This document shows, piece after piece, positions 1-12,800 of a DNA stretch of 64,000 bases. Source of the stretch: Denticeps clupeoides. Taxonomy: Eukaryota; Chordata; Actinopteri; Clupeiformes; Denticipitidae. The notes under the pieces are model-generated. The model did no database searches, had not been told where the DNA came from, and was given only the letters and a program-made list of their open reading frames with translations. Where the stretch lies: positions 13,242,306 through 13,306,305 of the forward strand of contig NC_041716.1 in NCBI RefSeq assembly GCF_900700375.1, read 5' to 3'. The position numbers were made by a program, and so were the translations under genes. Each line of letters opens with the position of its first letter. Positions within the stretch are counted from its first letter, which is position 1.

Positions 1-1836
1 CCCTTTTCTCAGTTGTGACATCGGCATTATGCAAATTATAGTGTAATAAGCATTAGAAAAATAAATAAATCAGTTATAAAATAAAGAAACTTCTAGGTCA
101 TATCATTTAATCTCTCTCTAGATGTACCATCGTTCTGCTAATTCATTCTATAAATGCCATAATAAGAGTAGGAGGGTTAAAGGGCTGAAGAGATCCACTG
201 TAAAGGGAAAAGCTCATTCGGATCCAGCCAAAAATGTGCCAATCCCATTACAGTAAAAACCCAATGACAGGAAATCAGCGTAATGAGAAAGCCTTTCAGT
301 GGGAAGCATCAGCATTTTCTGCCTGAACAGCAGTCGCATAAAAAAAATAAATAAATACAGAGAATGGTTAATAGTGGTTGACTGTGCTTCTCAGAAACCA
401 TTAACCATGTCAAAGCCAGAATGAGTGAACATTATTAAACAGCTATTGCGAATGCACCAAGTTCTTAGAAGCGATACCAGAAAATAGCTGTCAGTTCCAC
501 TGACAAAATAACATGTTAAAGTTACACATTTGGTAATCTTCGCCTAACTCTCTGTGGTGTAAAATAACAATGCATACTTTTTACAGGTCAAGAGAGCATG
601 AAAGAAAGAGGGTGCAATAGAAAAATATGTCTATGGAAACGAGGGAACCAATAATAAGACCAGAGTGCTCCATACAGATTTGCTTCTGGCCACATGCACC
701 TTTACACTTCACAGAGCAGAACAGGGAACTCACAGACAGGAAGAACCTGCTGAGAATTCACGCCACAAGTTTAAGCGGTCAGTCAGGTATACCAGCCCAT
801 GGCCTTGATGGATGACATGAAAGCAGATGGGAAAAAAAGATCAAATATAATTTTTTTTAATGATTTATAGTAGAAATATCCGCAAATGTTTCAGTTTTTT
901 GTTACTGTGCTACATTTAATTGTGCATTGATACTCCTACAGAAAGGACCAGTATCAAGTTTGTATCATGAACACACACACACATTTATCGGCTTCCAGAA
1001 TTACACCCTGCTGCTGTAACACTCTCCTCCCACCTCCGTGTGCTAACTGTCACAAAACCCAGCTGTAGGGTGTCTAATCTTCAAGTCCTCCACACCATCA
1101 ACAGAGACAAGGGCCACCAACGTGTCCCCACAGACCATATTTCCCCTAACATCTGCCTGTCACATGTCTCCCTCCCTCATCCCACTCACCAGCACTTTTA
1201 GAACCTCAGGAAATCCCCCTCAGTCAGTGTGTTGCCAGATTTTCAGTGAAGGGTGTTTGAAGGGCGCTGAAGTGAAAGTGGAGTGATTGTCATCGTGATA
1301 CACAGCACAGCACACGGTGACACAACAAGATGTGTCCTCTTCTTTTAACCATCACCATTGGTGAGCAGTGGGCAGCCATGACAGGCGCCCGGGGAGCAGT
1401 GTGTGGGGACGGTGCTTTGCTCAGTGGCACCTCAGTGGATCGGGATTCGAACCGGCAACCTTGTGATTATGGGGCCGCTTCCTTAACCACTAGTTCAACC
1501 TCACTATGGAAAATAGATGATCCACAGGCATATTAACCACCAAGAGATTGGAAGGTGGACAATGGTTTTATGTCCTTTGCACATTTTTAATATTTAATAC
1601 AAAGCAGTTCAAAGGGAATCAATGCATTTTCACACTCAGAAACAACATATCAATGTAGTAAAACAATCAGTGTAGTAAAACATTTACACAGTAACATTCT
1701 TGCAAGGGATCAGAAGCACAATGCACAACTTCATGACAGCAAAACATTTGAAAGATTTCTATGCTTTCTATGCTTCCACCCTTCCACCTCTGAATATCAT
1801 ACAAGCTGTTTCTGAAATGTTGAAATGCCCGACTTG
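1..1836. other. Intergenic DNA downstream of tlr9
   Basis: No gene is recognisable here. The stretch is AT-rich, with a SINE remnant at 1270-1500 and a short CA run near 970. The tlr9 3' UTR must occupy the right part, because tlr9 is transcribed leftward and stops at 1837. On the minus strand two ATTAAA-type poly(A) signals fall near 1585-1600 (read as tttaat on the plus strand), which would give a 3' UTR of roughly 250 bases. Short open frames such as 627-815 have no recognisable protein character. Confidence 0.6.
1270..1500 (-). repeat. tRNA-derived SINE, family A, diverged copy
   Basis: Read on the minus strand, this copy starts with a tRNA-like head (box-B-like GGTTCGAATCC near 1445-1455) and continues into a body shared with the copies at 25615-25866 and 53941-54121 (the stretch matching CAGTGGGCAGCCATGACAGG). 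It lies downstream of tlr9 in the same orientation. Substitutions and small indels relative to the 25.6 kb copy show it is not recent. Confidence 0.85.
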
Positions 1837-4800
1837 CTAATCAGACATAAAGCTCTCTGCTATCTTCTGGTCATAAGAGCGAACATTGTCGGAGGCCAGC
1901 GCCGTACGAAGTTTATTCCAGAAGAGTGGCTGTGCTCTCGGGTTGCTAGGCCAGGAGAGGACCGACTTCCTACACAGCCTTTTTCTCATCTTCAGGTATT
2001 TGAGTTTAGGGAAGAGGGGGTCCAGCAGGACCAGCACAGCTACATCCACCTTCTCATCCAGCAGCCGCTGCTGCACCAGCAGGAAGGCCTGACGGACCAC
2101 GCCACTAACCTGGCCCCGATTGGCCAGAACAAACACCGTCTTGCGGCTGTTGTTCACCGCGGCATGCAAGTTTTCTATACACGAGAACCCCGGGACCCAG
2201 TCTCGCTCTTCCAGACAGAGTCGGAACGTCCGCCTGCCCTGGCTCTCCAGGCTCGCCACAAGCTCGTGATATATCCAGTCGCCAACTGCCTGGTCCGCCG
2301 TGTCAAACACCACGAAGGCGTCGTACTCGGCGTGCGCCCCAAGACTGCCCTGAAGATGAGAGTATCCTTTATGTCCCGCCCACAGCACCTGAACGCAATA
2401 CCACAGGTCCCAGCCATAGAGACTCTGCAACAGCGGGATGGCTGTAAGCGTGACGGTGAGCAGCAGAGTGCAGAGGAAGGCCACTCCTCCGAAGATCTCC
2501 TGACAGGACCGGGGGTCGACGGAGAGAACGCTCACCCCCTCCTGGGACTCTGGGAAGCCGCAGCGCACCGCAGTGGTCAGTTGTGGAATGGTAATCGCTG
2601 TCTGACGCAGGTAGTCGGCAAACCAAGATGTTAAGCAGCTGCAGGCGAAGGGGTTGGAGTGCAGCGTGAGGGTCCGCAGCATGCTGCCGACGTGAAGCGG
2701 GGCTGGCAGGCTCTGGGCCTCCAGGAGCTTTAACTGATTGTTGTTCAGCAGGAGCGTGCGCAGTTCTGCCATTTGGCTGAAGAAGTCCTTAGGAAGGCTG
2801 CTGATTTGGTTGTGGCTCAAGTCAAGGCCTTCGAAATCGCGTCCAAAACCCACAACAAAGTCAGGTAGTTTAGAGAGAGAGTTTTTACTAAGGTTCAAAT
2901 AGCAAAGTCGTGGGAGTGCAGTGATGTTGGCCCAGGGGAAGTAGTTTAGCATGTTGTTGTCCATCCTAAGGTGTTGGAGGCTAAGTGGAAGGTTAACAAG
3001 AACATCAGGAGAAAATGACTTCAGATTGTTGTAGGAAATGTCCAAATGTGTCAGGTTGGTCAGACCCTGGAAGAAGTGAACGTACTGATCACTCATGTCC
3101 CACATGACATTAAGATAGTTTCCAGAAAAGGACAGGAACCTGAGAGAGGAACTGGTCAAGTTGTTTGTGATGCGATACTTAATCTGATTGTTGGCAAGAC
3201 TGAGGGCTTCTAGGGCGGTGAGGTTGCTTAGGAAAGTGAAACGGTGACCCATCCCCACCATCATGAAGTGAAATTCATTATTGCTGAGATCTAGTGCCCT
3301 TAAAGTCCCTTGGAGCTCTTTGAAAGCTTCGTCAAAATACATATTGATCCGATTGTGAGCCAAATTAAGGTAGACTAGGCTTCTCAGAGGCTTGAACTGT
3401 TTGCCATTTGGAGATAAACTCATGTAGTTGAACGAAAGATCTAAACACTCAACCTCTTCCATGCCTTCAAAAACACTAGCATTTAGAGTCAGGATGTTGT
3501 TATAGGACATGTCAAAATATAATTTTTGCTGGCAAAGTTGCCTATAGAAATCTCTCATTGTTGAAGGTGTCTGAGAACTACCTCTCTCAGTCTTCTGCAT
3601 ACCTCCTAGAAGGGGTTTATTTGTAGAAGAGGAACAGTCTTGGCAATGACTCTCATCTCCATGAGCTCGATCGGTGGCGTGATTCGGATGTTGTGGTTGC
3701 CACTCCTGATTTCTTGCGCTACAGGAAGGCAAAAAGTCCAGAAGGTTCTGTGCAAGAATTACTCTCCTCAGAGCTCTAAAGCCACGAAAAGCACTCATGT
3801 TGCAGGAGCTGATGAAGTTTGAACGTAAATCTAGGAACTCAAGTCTTGGCAGCTTCCTCAGCATGTCTAGACTTTTGTCTGACAGTGAATGAAAAAAATA
3901 CCCACCCAGATACAAGGCCTCTAGGGCTGACATGTTCACAAAAAAAGGTGACAGAACCAGCTCTCTGAAGGTTTTATGTGGCTTGTAGTTATATACAAGG
4001 TTGAGAACCTTCACGCTCTTGAGTTCCTGGTAAAAAGTCTCATTTCTTATGGCGTTGGCCAGGAGGTTATCTGAGAGGTCGAGGCTCTCAAGTCTGAGCA
4101 GAGGTGCGAAGAGTCCAGGGGGAAACGTACAAATGGAATTTCCTCGAAGACTGAGCTGGGTGAGGGAGCCAGCTTGGCTGTGGAAGGCCCGAGAGTCCAG
4201 CTGAAGTGGTTCGTTGTTGGGGCAGGGGAAGCAGGGTTGAGCTGCATGGTCACACCGCTGGCAGTTCCATTCCAGGTTTAGGAAGCGTAAACTGTTGAGA
4301 TTTACAAAGGCATCCTTTTCAATCCTTTGGATCTTATTCTCTTTCAGGTCCAGGCTCTCTAGGGAGAGGGGAAGACCTTCAGGCACTGAAGTCACATTGT
4401 TGAAACCCAGAGTGAGGTTCTTAAGCTGCGGCAGTCCCCTAAAGACCTTGGGATGAATGAAGAAACTCTGGTTGCAAGGATTTAAGTGGAAGCAATTTTT
4501 GCTCAACAGAAGTTGCTGGAGGACCGGGGTGCCCAGGGGCTTGTTAAAGTGAAAAAGATTGTTGTACTGCAGATCAAGGATCTCCAAACCTTCAGGCAGA
4601 GGAGGTACACTAGTGAGACTGTTCCCCGTCAAAAATAACACTTTCAGATCCTTAATGCTCGCTAATGCTTGATCTTCAATCTGAAGTCTGCAAGAAGGAG
4701 TCCCAAGGCTTTGATAGCGTCCTGGGGGACAGTTCCACATTAGACTAAAGTTTCGGAGATTGGGAACACCATCTAAGGCACCGTTCTGAACCCATTTAAT

Positions 4801-4992
4801 CTGGTTGTTGTTCAGATTCAGGGACAGGACAGACTGTGCTCTGATTGGAGGAATCTTTATTAAATCTCGACCTGTACAGTCAACTGAAAAGAGGCTTGTG
4901 TCATTGTCACATGGAAAGAAACGAGGAAGTATAGCTCTGCTGACTGGAAGCATGTGGCTTATAAAGAAGAATATCATCTTGTATCCCAACAT
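1837..4992 (-). CDS. tlr9: Toll-like receptor 9 (endosomal DNA sensor)
   Basis: A single 1051-residue coding exon. Residues 1-22 or so are a hydrophobic signal peptide; a long leucine-rich-repeat ectodomain follows. WNCPPG near the N-terminus and the cysteine cluster NCQRCDHAAQPC match mammalian TLR9 closely. A diverged non-LRR Z-loop segment lies near residues 430-485. An LRR C-terminal cap (NPFACSC) precedes a transmembrane helix near 835-855, then a TIR domain from about residue 890 with YDAFVVFD (box 1), RLCLEERDWVPG (box 2 and BB loop, proline present) and a C-terminal FW (box 3). TLR9 binds unmethylated CpG DNA in endosomes and signals through MyD88. The minus strand shows a good splice acceptor (pyrimidine tract then TAG at 4996), so exon 2 starts at 4995, three bases before the ATG, and the upstream exon is non-coding. 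TLR7 and TLR8 fit less well because of the CDHA cluster and the TIR wording. Confidence 0.97.
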   Translation of the reverse strand: MLGYKMIFFFISHMLPVSRAILPRFFPCDNDTSLFSVDCTGRDLIKIPPIRAQSVLSLNLNNNQIKWVQNGALDGVPNLRNFSLMWNCPPGRYQSLGTPSCRLQIEDQALASIKDLKVLFLTGNSLTSVPPLPEGLEILDLQYNNLFHFNKPLGTPVLQQLLLSKNCFHLNPCNQSFFIHPKVFRGLPQLKNLTLGFNNVTSVPEGLPLSLESLDLKENKIQRIEKDAFVNLNSLRFLNLEWNCQRCDHAAQPCFPCPNNEPLQLDSRAFHSQAGSLTQLSLRGNSICTFPPGLFAPLLRLESLDLSDNLLANAIRNETFYQELKSVKVLNLVYNYKPHKTFRELVLSPFFVNMSALEALYLGGYFFHSLSDKSLDMLRKLPRLEFLDLRSNFISSCNMSAFRGFRALRRVILAQNLLDFLPSCSARNQEWQPQHPNHATDRAHGDESHCQDCSSSTNKPLLGGMQKTERGSSQTPSTMRDFYRQLCQQKLYFDMSYNNILTLNASVFEGMEEVECLDLSFNYMSLSPNGKQFKPLRSLVYLNLAHNRINMYFDEAFKELQGTLRALDLSNNEFHFMMVGMGHRFTFLSNLTALEALSLANNQIKYRITNNLTSSSLRFLSFSGNYLNVMWDMSDQYVHFFQGLTNLTHLDISYNNLKSFSPDVLVNLPLSLQHLRMDNNMLNYFPWANITALPRLCYLNLSKNSLSKLPDFVVGFGRDFEGLDLSHNQISSLPKDFFSQMAELRTLLLNNNQLKLLEAQSLPAPLHVGSMLRTLTLHSNPFACSCLTSWFADYLRQTAITIPQLTTAVRCGFPESQEGVSVLSVDPRSCQEIFGGVAFLCTLLLTVTLTAIPLLQSLYGWDLWYCVQVLWAGHKGYSHLQGSLGAHAEYDAFVVFDTADQAVGDWIYHELVASLESQGRRTFRLCLEERDWVPGFSCIENLHAAVNNSRKTVFVLANRGQVSGVVRQAFLLVQQRLLDEKVDVAVLVLLDPLFPKLKYLKMRKRLCRKSVLSWPSNPRAQPLFWNKLRTALASDNVRSYDQKIAESFMSD

Positions 4993-5142
4993 GATCTACA
5001 AACATAGAAAATAAAAAAAATTCAGAAAAGATAAATTTGGGTTTCATGCATTCACTGCAATATTAAACATTATTAAACAGTTAACTAATCCTCATTGCTG
5101 CAACTAAAACCATGTACAGAACAATTTCAGGAAATGTCCTAC

Positions 5143-5230
5143 CTCACGATGAAGACCTTGAAGGTGACACTGAGAGTATGGATATTCTTTGCTGTAGCAG
5201 TCAGTCCTCAGAGTAAAATCTTACAAAGAG
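5143..5230 (-). other. tlr9: Probable non-coding first exon of tlr9
   Basis: The coding exon of tlr9 begins with a splice acceptor, so an upstream exon is required. On the minus strand two overlapping candidate donors (GTGAGG and GTAGGA) lie at 5141-5147, about 150 bases upstream of that acceptor. The sequence just 5' of them contains no ATG in the first 70 bases, which fits a 5' UTR exon. The transcription start is not determined, and the left limit could be either donor. Confidence 0.45.
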
Positions 5231-5996
5231 GATATGGGGCTAGACTTGCATGAAATGAGGGAAGTGAAACTGGTGGAATCACACAAGTTCACACGTTACT
5301 GTAGCGTTCAGTGACATGATTGGAAATATTAAGCACCAACTTCTATAATACTATCAAACATAATCAATACATATCAAACATTTTCCATTTATTTCAATGC
5401 ATGACTTTCAGAAAAATGGACGTACACTAGAGACACTAAAATGTGCTTGCCAGTGCTATAAGAGTGGAAATACTGTGAAAAGGAAAAAGAAAGCAGCTCA
5501 AACCAGAAAGGTACCTTCATTTAGTTTAAAAATGAACTACAGGTCCACTGACCCATGGTGTGTGTAGAGGAGGGGGCGGCACATACGTGAAATCGAGCCT
5601 GCTGAACCTCAACATAAATCTGCTGCTGTTGTTGGAAATACCAGAAGTCACATTTAGAAATAAATGAGGCAAAACATGAGCAAAGATCACATTTTATTAA
5701 AAGACTGTGAGAGAAGCCTCAATTAATCCGTGGGCAACAACGAGCACTAAGCAGGATGTAATGAGCGATCAATCATAAATGCTGTGAACAATGGCTTATA
5801 AACAGTTTATTATGGCACTAGTGTTCTAAAACAGAAGGAAGAAAATTCAAGTATTCAAGTTTTATACGAAGATATTCATATAAAAATGAGAAACAGAAAT
5901 TTATGCGAAAGGCTGTACCACACCGTAGTGTTTTAGTTACATTGGAAAGGGAGGTAAATGGAGAAAGAGCCTGCACCCATACAACGTAAAGCACAC

Positions 5997-6841
5997 TCAA
6001 GCGAGGCCAAAATGCTGGATAATCCACAGTGCGATGTTCATGAATCCATCAGACTCAGCATCCACGGCAGACAGCGAATGGTTGTTGCCCTGGTACCACA
6101 GCAACCTGAAAACCATGTGCACAGAGTTATAAATGGTTCATTGTCAACACAAGGCCTTGTATCAAGCTCAAATAGGCTACATGCAAAAATGTACATTCAA
6201 ATAATTTTACTAACTCAACGTTATGTTCACGCAGTCTGTATAAAGATATAATCAGTTTTCTAACCTCACTGGCACCTGTCGTGCCTTCAATGACCTGTAG
6301 TACTCGATTCCTTGCTTAGGGGGCACACGTCGGTCGTCTTCCCCCAGGGTCAGCAGTACTGGGGTCTTAACCTGGTGAAAGTACGTATTTGTGATTGTTG
6401 TGAATTTTGAAACCTTACCTTTACATTTCACCCAGTGAGTGATGAGCAAGATTTAACCACCTTGTTAGTTAGTAGAATTGGACCTGTGGCCATCCTTGTC
6501 ACTAAGCAGAACTATCTTTCTTGTCTATTTTTTGCCACATAATTTACAGAAACCACATGCTAAATTTAAAAGCTGGTCTCTAAATATGAGCCATTTTATA
6601 ATTATGCCATTTATAATCGCACTAGTCGATGACTAATTACAGTTGACTAGTAAACTGTGAAAATAGTCATTACTGCCTATATTTGCATGTATATGTGCAC
6701 ACATACACTCTCTGACCTGAGGAGCATATCTCAAGGGAGATTTGTCCAGCATCTTCCCCACGGCAACTGCATCCAACATCACATCTGTTCCATAATCATA
6801 ACCAGCTTCCACTACACACCTGCATACAGAATTATAAGAAC

Positions 6842-6886
<45 letters not shown>

Positions 6887-9800
6887 CCTGAGACAGACAA
6901 ACGCATGGATAACTCACCAGTCTGGAATGTCAGTGCTACCAAGCATGGTGGACAGGTTGATGACAGGATTCCGAGCAACACACACCCTGTAGAATCCAGG
7001 GTACTGGCCAATCAGATGGCAGGCCAGGAACCCACCATGGGAGCCACCAACGATGGCCACCCTGTGTTTGTCAAAACCACCCTGCTTCAGGACACTTTCT
7101 ACCGCAAACTGGAGGATGAAAACCATGGAACATAAAGCCAGCAGTCACAATCACAGTTAAAAAACATTCCCAGCTTCACCATGGACCTCACTGCTGAAAC
7201 AGTACAAGAGGAATATCTAAATCTACCTGAACGTCCTTGACATCTTGACTGCCAGCGTTTCCTGGCAGAGAGAGTATGCTGTCCTGACCATATCCAGTAG
7301 AGCCACGGTAATTTACTGCAAAAAGATGCAAATAATGTTCTTTATATATTTATATTAGATATCAAAACACATAAAAAAAAAAAAACATTACTGGCCACAA
7401 AAACAAACCGCAAAAACTAAAATAAAATAAAAGACGGGTGTTACCTTATATTTTCAGTGAACTGTACAAATAAGCACAATAATGACTGCAGTTCTGATAA
7501 GATTACTGATGATCCCACCGTTTATAAAGGCTTAATCCTCTAGTGCCCAATTTCTCAGTTTATCTAGTTTGTTGGCTGTTGTAAGGTGAAACTGCAAACA
7601 AATAAGTGAATTATTGATGCACTACATGGCTGATGGTCGGAGAATGACACTCTGAATTTGGCCAAAACGTGGCCGTTTATGTTTGCTACTGATATGGCTT
7701 CATATGACTGCTGCCATAATCCATAATCCATGACAGGGAGTACACTTTAAGCTAGGGCAGGATTTGTACACTACCACATGAAAAATTCTATTTGCAAGAC
7801 GAGCAAGAGTATCAAGGCTACTACCACCGGAATGAATCTGCCTTCATATCTATACGATTAAAACCAAACCATTCTGATTATCAAATCATTTTTTCAAAGC
7901 AGCTCACCCAGTAAGACTGCGAAGCCCATTTTACAAAACACCGCAGAGGACAAGAGCCAGTCTGCAGTTATCACAGAGTGAGGGCCACCTAGGGGAAAGA
8001 AAAAAAAAAATGAGACAAATGAGAAATAAAAGAAAAAACATGATGAGCATATTTATTAATTTCGGAAAATATTATAACCCGGCGCACCATGAGGGGTTAC
8101 TATAAGTGGCAGCTTCTCTCCGTCTTTAGTTTCCTTTGGTTTCAGTAGCAAAGCCTCAAAGTCGAGACCAGCTGGACAGGGGGAAGAGAAGGAAAGAAAT
8201 CTCATGATGTAGCAGAGCGGTCTTCATTTAAAAAATGTTTGATTTAAAGGTCTCTGGCTCGGCTCTTACGGTATTGGCTGTTGTCCTGCTCAGGGGGTGG
8301 GGTGAAGGTGAGAATCTGCCAGCTGATGTCTGGCTGAATGGGCGACTCCTCCAAGACAACCCAGCAGACTTCCTTCTCAGAGCCCCTCTCCGGCAGGAAA
8401 GCCAGCCTCTGCCGACAGGAAGTGACTTCCTTAATACAGGTTATACACTAAAGCATACGAACCACATATTTAATTCCTCATCAGACTCTGGCAATAACCC
8501 TCACATGGTTACACACTTTACTCACATATTTAATTATACAACGTAATAAAATGAATTAAACGTGTTCTGTACCAGACTGGGTGGGCAGTTTGGAGAGGAA
8601 CAACAGACCACCATCAGGTCACGATGTATCGTCAGCAGAGACCAGCTTCCCACGTCCGACTCTGAGAAACAGGCCAGTCTTATGACTGCAATTTCACACT
8701 ATTTTCCACCATACATGCAGGATATTTCCTTTTACTTGATGTTCTAGTTATTTCAAGGATTTTCTGAATCGGCAGGAAGTTTCAGCATGTAAACATTTTC
8801 CAGTGGGTGTGTATAACACTGCTTGTAAAGACGAGCAATGAAATGACAAAAAAAAAAAAACAACAACTATTATGTCTTTATTTATTATGGTGATCTGTGC
8901 TTACTGGAAGTAAGGGATGTGACAGTGCCTGCTGAAATATCCACAACCAGGAGATCCTACACGGAAATATTGCAGGCAAGTGTTAGAGATAAGATGAAAC
9001 GGGGCACATGAAAGAGACGTTTCGGGGGAAATGTACCTGTCGGCTCTTTTGAGGGCAGGAGATGAGGACCCGCTGACTGTCAATTGACCAGCACAGAGGT
9101 GACAGGATTGTGCTGTAAAGCCCAGTGAAACCATCTACACACACACACACACACACACATCATAAACAAGGACAATCATAACGTTGCCCTAAGAAAGTAA
9201 AAAAAAAAAACCTTAATATTTAACAGAACAGGCCGACACACATACCTTCTCTGGGCCTTTTCACCACATCCACAATCACTGAGGTTTTCTTGGTGTACCA
9301 ATCATACTGCCAAATAGAGAACACAGCCACAGCCACTCACAATGAAGGCGTCGTCTTACAACACTGGTCACAAATGCTATCATCGCTGTGAAGACATTTA
9401 GTCCCCATAAAGATAAAACATAACAGTACATAAAACACACACAGTACCATGCAGAGGCGGTTGCACTGCTGGTGGGGTCCATACACTCCACACTCCAGAT
9501 AAACAATCCGGCACAGATCAGGACTGAGGCGAGGAGAAGAGACAGCGCTGGAGTCCGACAACTGATCTGAAAGTAAGTGGGCGAGGACAGGGAATATCTT
9601 CTGATTTCTGGTGTTAACGTGCAAAATGGTAGAAAATGGATTAGATCCACCTACCGCACTTGCCACTGGTCAAATCCACGTAAAACAGAGAAGACCTGTG
9701 AAGAGAGGAATCATTATCCTGTATACTACCCTGATAGTCAATACATTTATGCAAACACCTGACACGTATACACATGCGCACACACACCTCCGATTGGGGC

Positions 9801-12800
9801 AGTGTCGAAGACCCAGTCTGAAAGGTTCATGCCACCATCCCACAAACACCACACCAGTGTCACCAGGAGCCCAGAATGCCTGCAATTATTGGAAGGAAAT
9901 CAGAGATCCACCAATGGGCGCAAATACAATATCTGTAAGACACAAGTTGCGTGCACACACACACCTGACCAGGTGAGACTTCATCAGGAATGCCCTCCAG
10001 AACAGAGACATTGCTTCCCTCAATATCCAGGACACACAGGACTGGAGTGCTCTTATTCACCAGTGTCTCCCCCCAGTCTTCATAATAAACAAACTCCTCC
10101 CCCTGAGAGAGCAGCACACATGGATTATCTGATCGAAGTTCAGTTCCTTATTACAAGATCATTGTACAGCTACTCTTACCTTTACAGTCTCCTCAGCCTT
10201 CAAGGCTTCGTCTTCATAACTCGGCGAAGAGGACTCGGGAGACTCTGTCTGCAAGGGATGTGATCACAAGGGATGTACTTCTGTGCCATCTCAACATTTT
10301 ACTTTACCATATTAAAATATGATGGCATTTTAATTAACTTAATATTATGTCCAGCTACATGTTACATTTGATTGTCAATAGTTCCAGGCCAAACAATGTC
10401 TGATTTGTCCTGGTTATATTTAATGATGACTGCTATGTCGATCAAAGTAGAGCCACCTTGAAGAAGGACTCTGCCTTTGGGCGCTTCTTCTCTGCTACAT
10501 ACAGGAGGTGTGTCTCAGAGTGGGACCAGACCAGGCAGCCAAACTGATCTATGGAAGAACATGTAGCGTGTGAATGACATGGTTTCAAAATATTAAAAAA
10601 AATAATAAACTAGCGTCAGAGCGTTCACTTCAAATGTTCAAAGAAATTAAATTTTTTACAGATAGCAGTTGTTACCAGAATATCTTACGTTTCCATCACT
10701 AACATTTGCATTGTTTTTTTCCATTTTTATAAAAAAAAAAAAGCACACAGAAAAACTAATGAAAACAAAGTAAAATGCAAGAACACACCTTCATTCAATG
10801 TGTTTTCATGACTATTTACGTTGGTAGATTCTCACTGAAGGCATCAAAACTATGAATGAACACATGTGGAGTTATGTACTTAACAAAAAGTGGAGACCTG
10901 ACCTCCACAGTCACCGGACCTGAACCCAATCCAGATGGTTTGGGGTGAGCTGGACCGCAGAGTGAAGGCAAAGGGGCCAACAAGTGCTAAACACCTCTGG
11001 GAACTCCTTCAAGACTGTTGGAAAACCATTTCAGGTGACGACCTCTTGAAGCTCATCGAGAGAATGCCAAGAGTGTGTAAAGCAGTAATCAGAGCAAAGG
11101 GCGGCTATTTTGAAACTAGAATATAAAACATGTTTTCAGTTATTTCAGTTATTTTTTTTGTTAAGTACATAACTCCACATGTGTTCATTCATAGTTCATG
11201 AGTATCTACCAATGAAAATAAAGATAACTTTGAATGAGAAGGTCTGTCCAAACTTTTTGGCCTGTACTGTATTTATATGTATGTGTATATATACACACAC
11301 ACACACACACACTCACAGCACAAAAGCACAGAGGCAGCGTGACTCACCATCTTCATACACCTTGCCATGTTTCTTCAAGGCGGTCAGGTTAAGGCTCTTC
11401 ACTTTGGTGTTTTTCTGCCAAATCTGTAGACCATATAACATTGGGGGAAGAGAAAAATGGGAGCGGAGAAGGGGAAAAAATAAATAATTCAGGGCCACAC
11501 ATTAAAGCCAAAATCAAAAAGAAAGCAGCAGGTCTCTCAGGTCGGTCAGTCAGTCAGTCTCTCACCTCCAGGAACTGTTTTTCCTCCCCTTTGATGGAGC
11601 ACTGCCTCACTACAGCCTTCATGTCTCCGCTGGGAGAGTCTCTGCTCAACAGTCTGCAGAGCAAAGCCCAAACAGGTCCTCAATCTGACAACATCTGCAC
11701 CCAATCCAGCAGCTCTGTCTGACACCATATCGATCGACAACACTTCTATCACCAGCCAGTGTTGATGCAGAAAGGTGCTTACTGATGGGATCATCTTTTA
11801 CGTTTACAGAATTTAACAGTGTCCACATCACTGGGCATATTCATCCCATGCACGTCGGCACCGTTCACCTCCCCTTTCTAGACCGCATGCTGCACCATGG
11901 TCTGGTGGAAACTTACTCTCCCTTGATCTCTGTGCAGTTCCCCGAAGGCGAGGAGAACACGACAGAGGAGTCGTCGTGAAAGACGATGTACTGCCGACAG
12001 AACTTCACCTGCTCATTCCTCTCCAGGTCACGTTGGCTCCATTCTAAACACAAATGATGAGTGAAATGAACAGAATGCACGAACACTACTGGACTGAGGT
12101 GCGGCGACACACACCTGTGTAGATGTTGGAGCACTTCCCCCCATACTGGGTGGTGATCACCGGACCCACATCAGCACGTTTCAGGGACGGGTGAGCGCTC
12201 TGGTCCCTGAACAGACTGGCGATCTCGTCCGGCTTGGTGATGACCTTGTTGCACAAACAGCACACCCTCATACAGGCGGTTCTAAACACGTCGCGGAACG
12301 CTGCTGTGGTCAGCATACTGACACGGAGCTTCTCTTAAATCTCACTCAAACTAAAACCGTAACTAAACTGCTGCCCGGACGACTGCTAGGCTTGTCACGC
12401 ATCAAAATAAAAAGCAGGAATAAAACCGGGAGGACGGTCTGCGGCGCCTTTTAATGTTAAACCCGAGCCTCGAACACGGAGCCTAAAGCGCCTAAGTCCC
12501 TACAGTCAACAGACGCCGCCGGCGAATCCGGAAACGCACCTGCCCGAAGTTACTCCACAGACCACGTCCGAGTTCATACGAGTTAATACGAGTCATCTGT
12601 CATAGCGACATTAATAAACGCCGCCGCGGTGGTACGCGACAGTCGGCTGTCAAATACGAAGCAGCCGAGCGACGGTCACGAGACAAGTTGCAGACATGTC
12701 GGCCGCGCCACCGAATACGAGCATCACGACAAATGAGTTGAAGTTCTCTTTTTTTTTAAACAAAAAAAAAAACCTTTCACACTGCCACTGGGCTTCGTTA

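Noticed and set aside
1825-2634. A 269-codon plus-strand open frame
   Set aside because: It runs antisense through the TIR and C-terminal LRR region of tlr9 and has no recognisable domain. The frame is a by-product of the coding strand.
1837-4992. Identity as TLR7 or TLR8
   Set aside because: The cysteine cluster NCQRCDHAAQPC and the TIR wording FRLCLEERDWVPG match TLR9 better, and the single coding exon with a non-coding exon 1 also fits.
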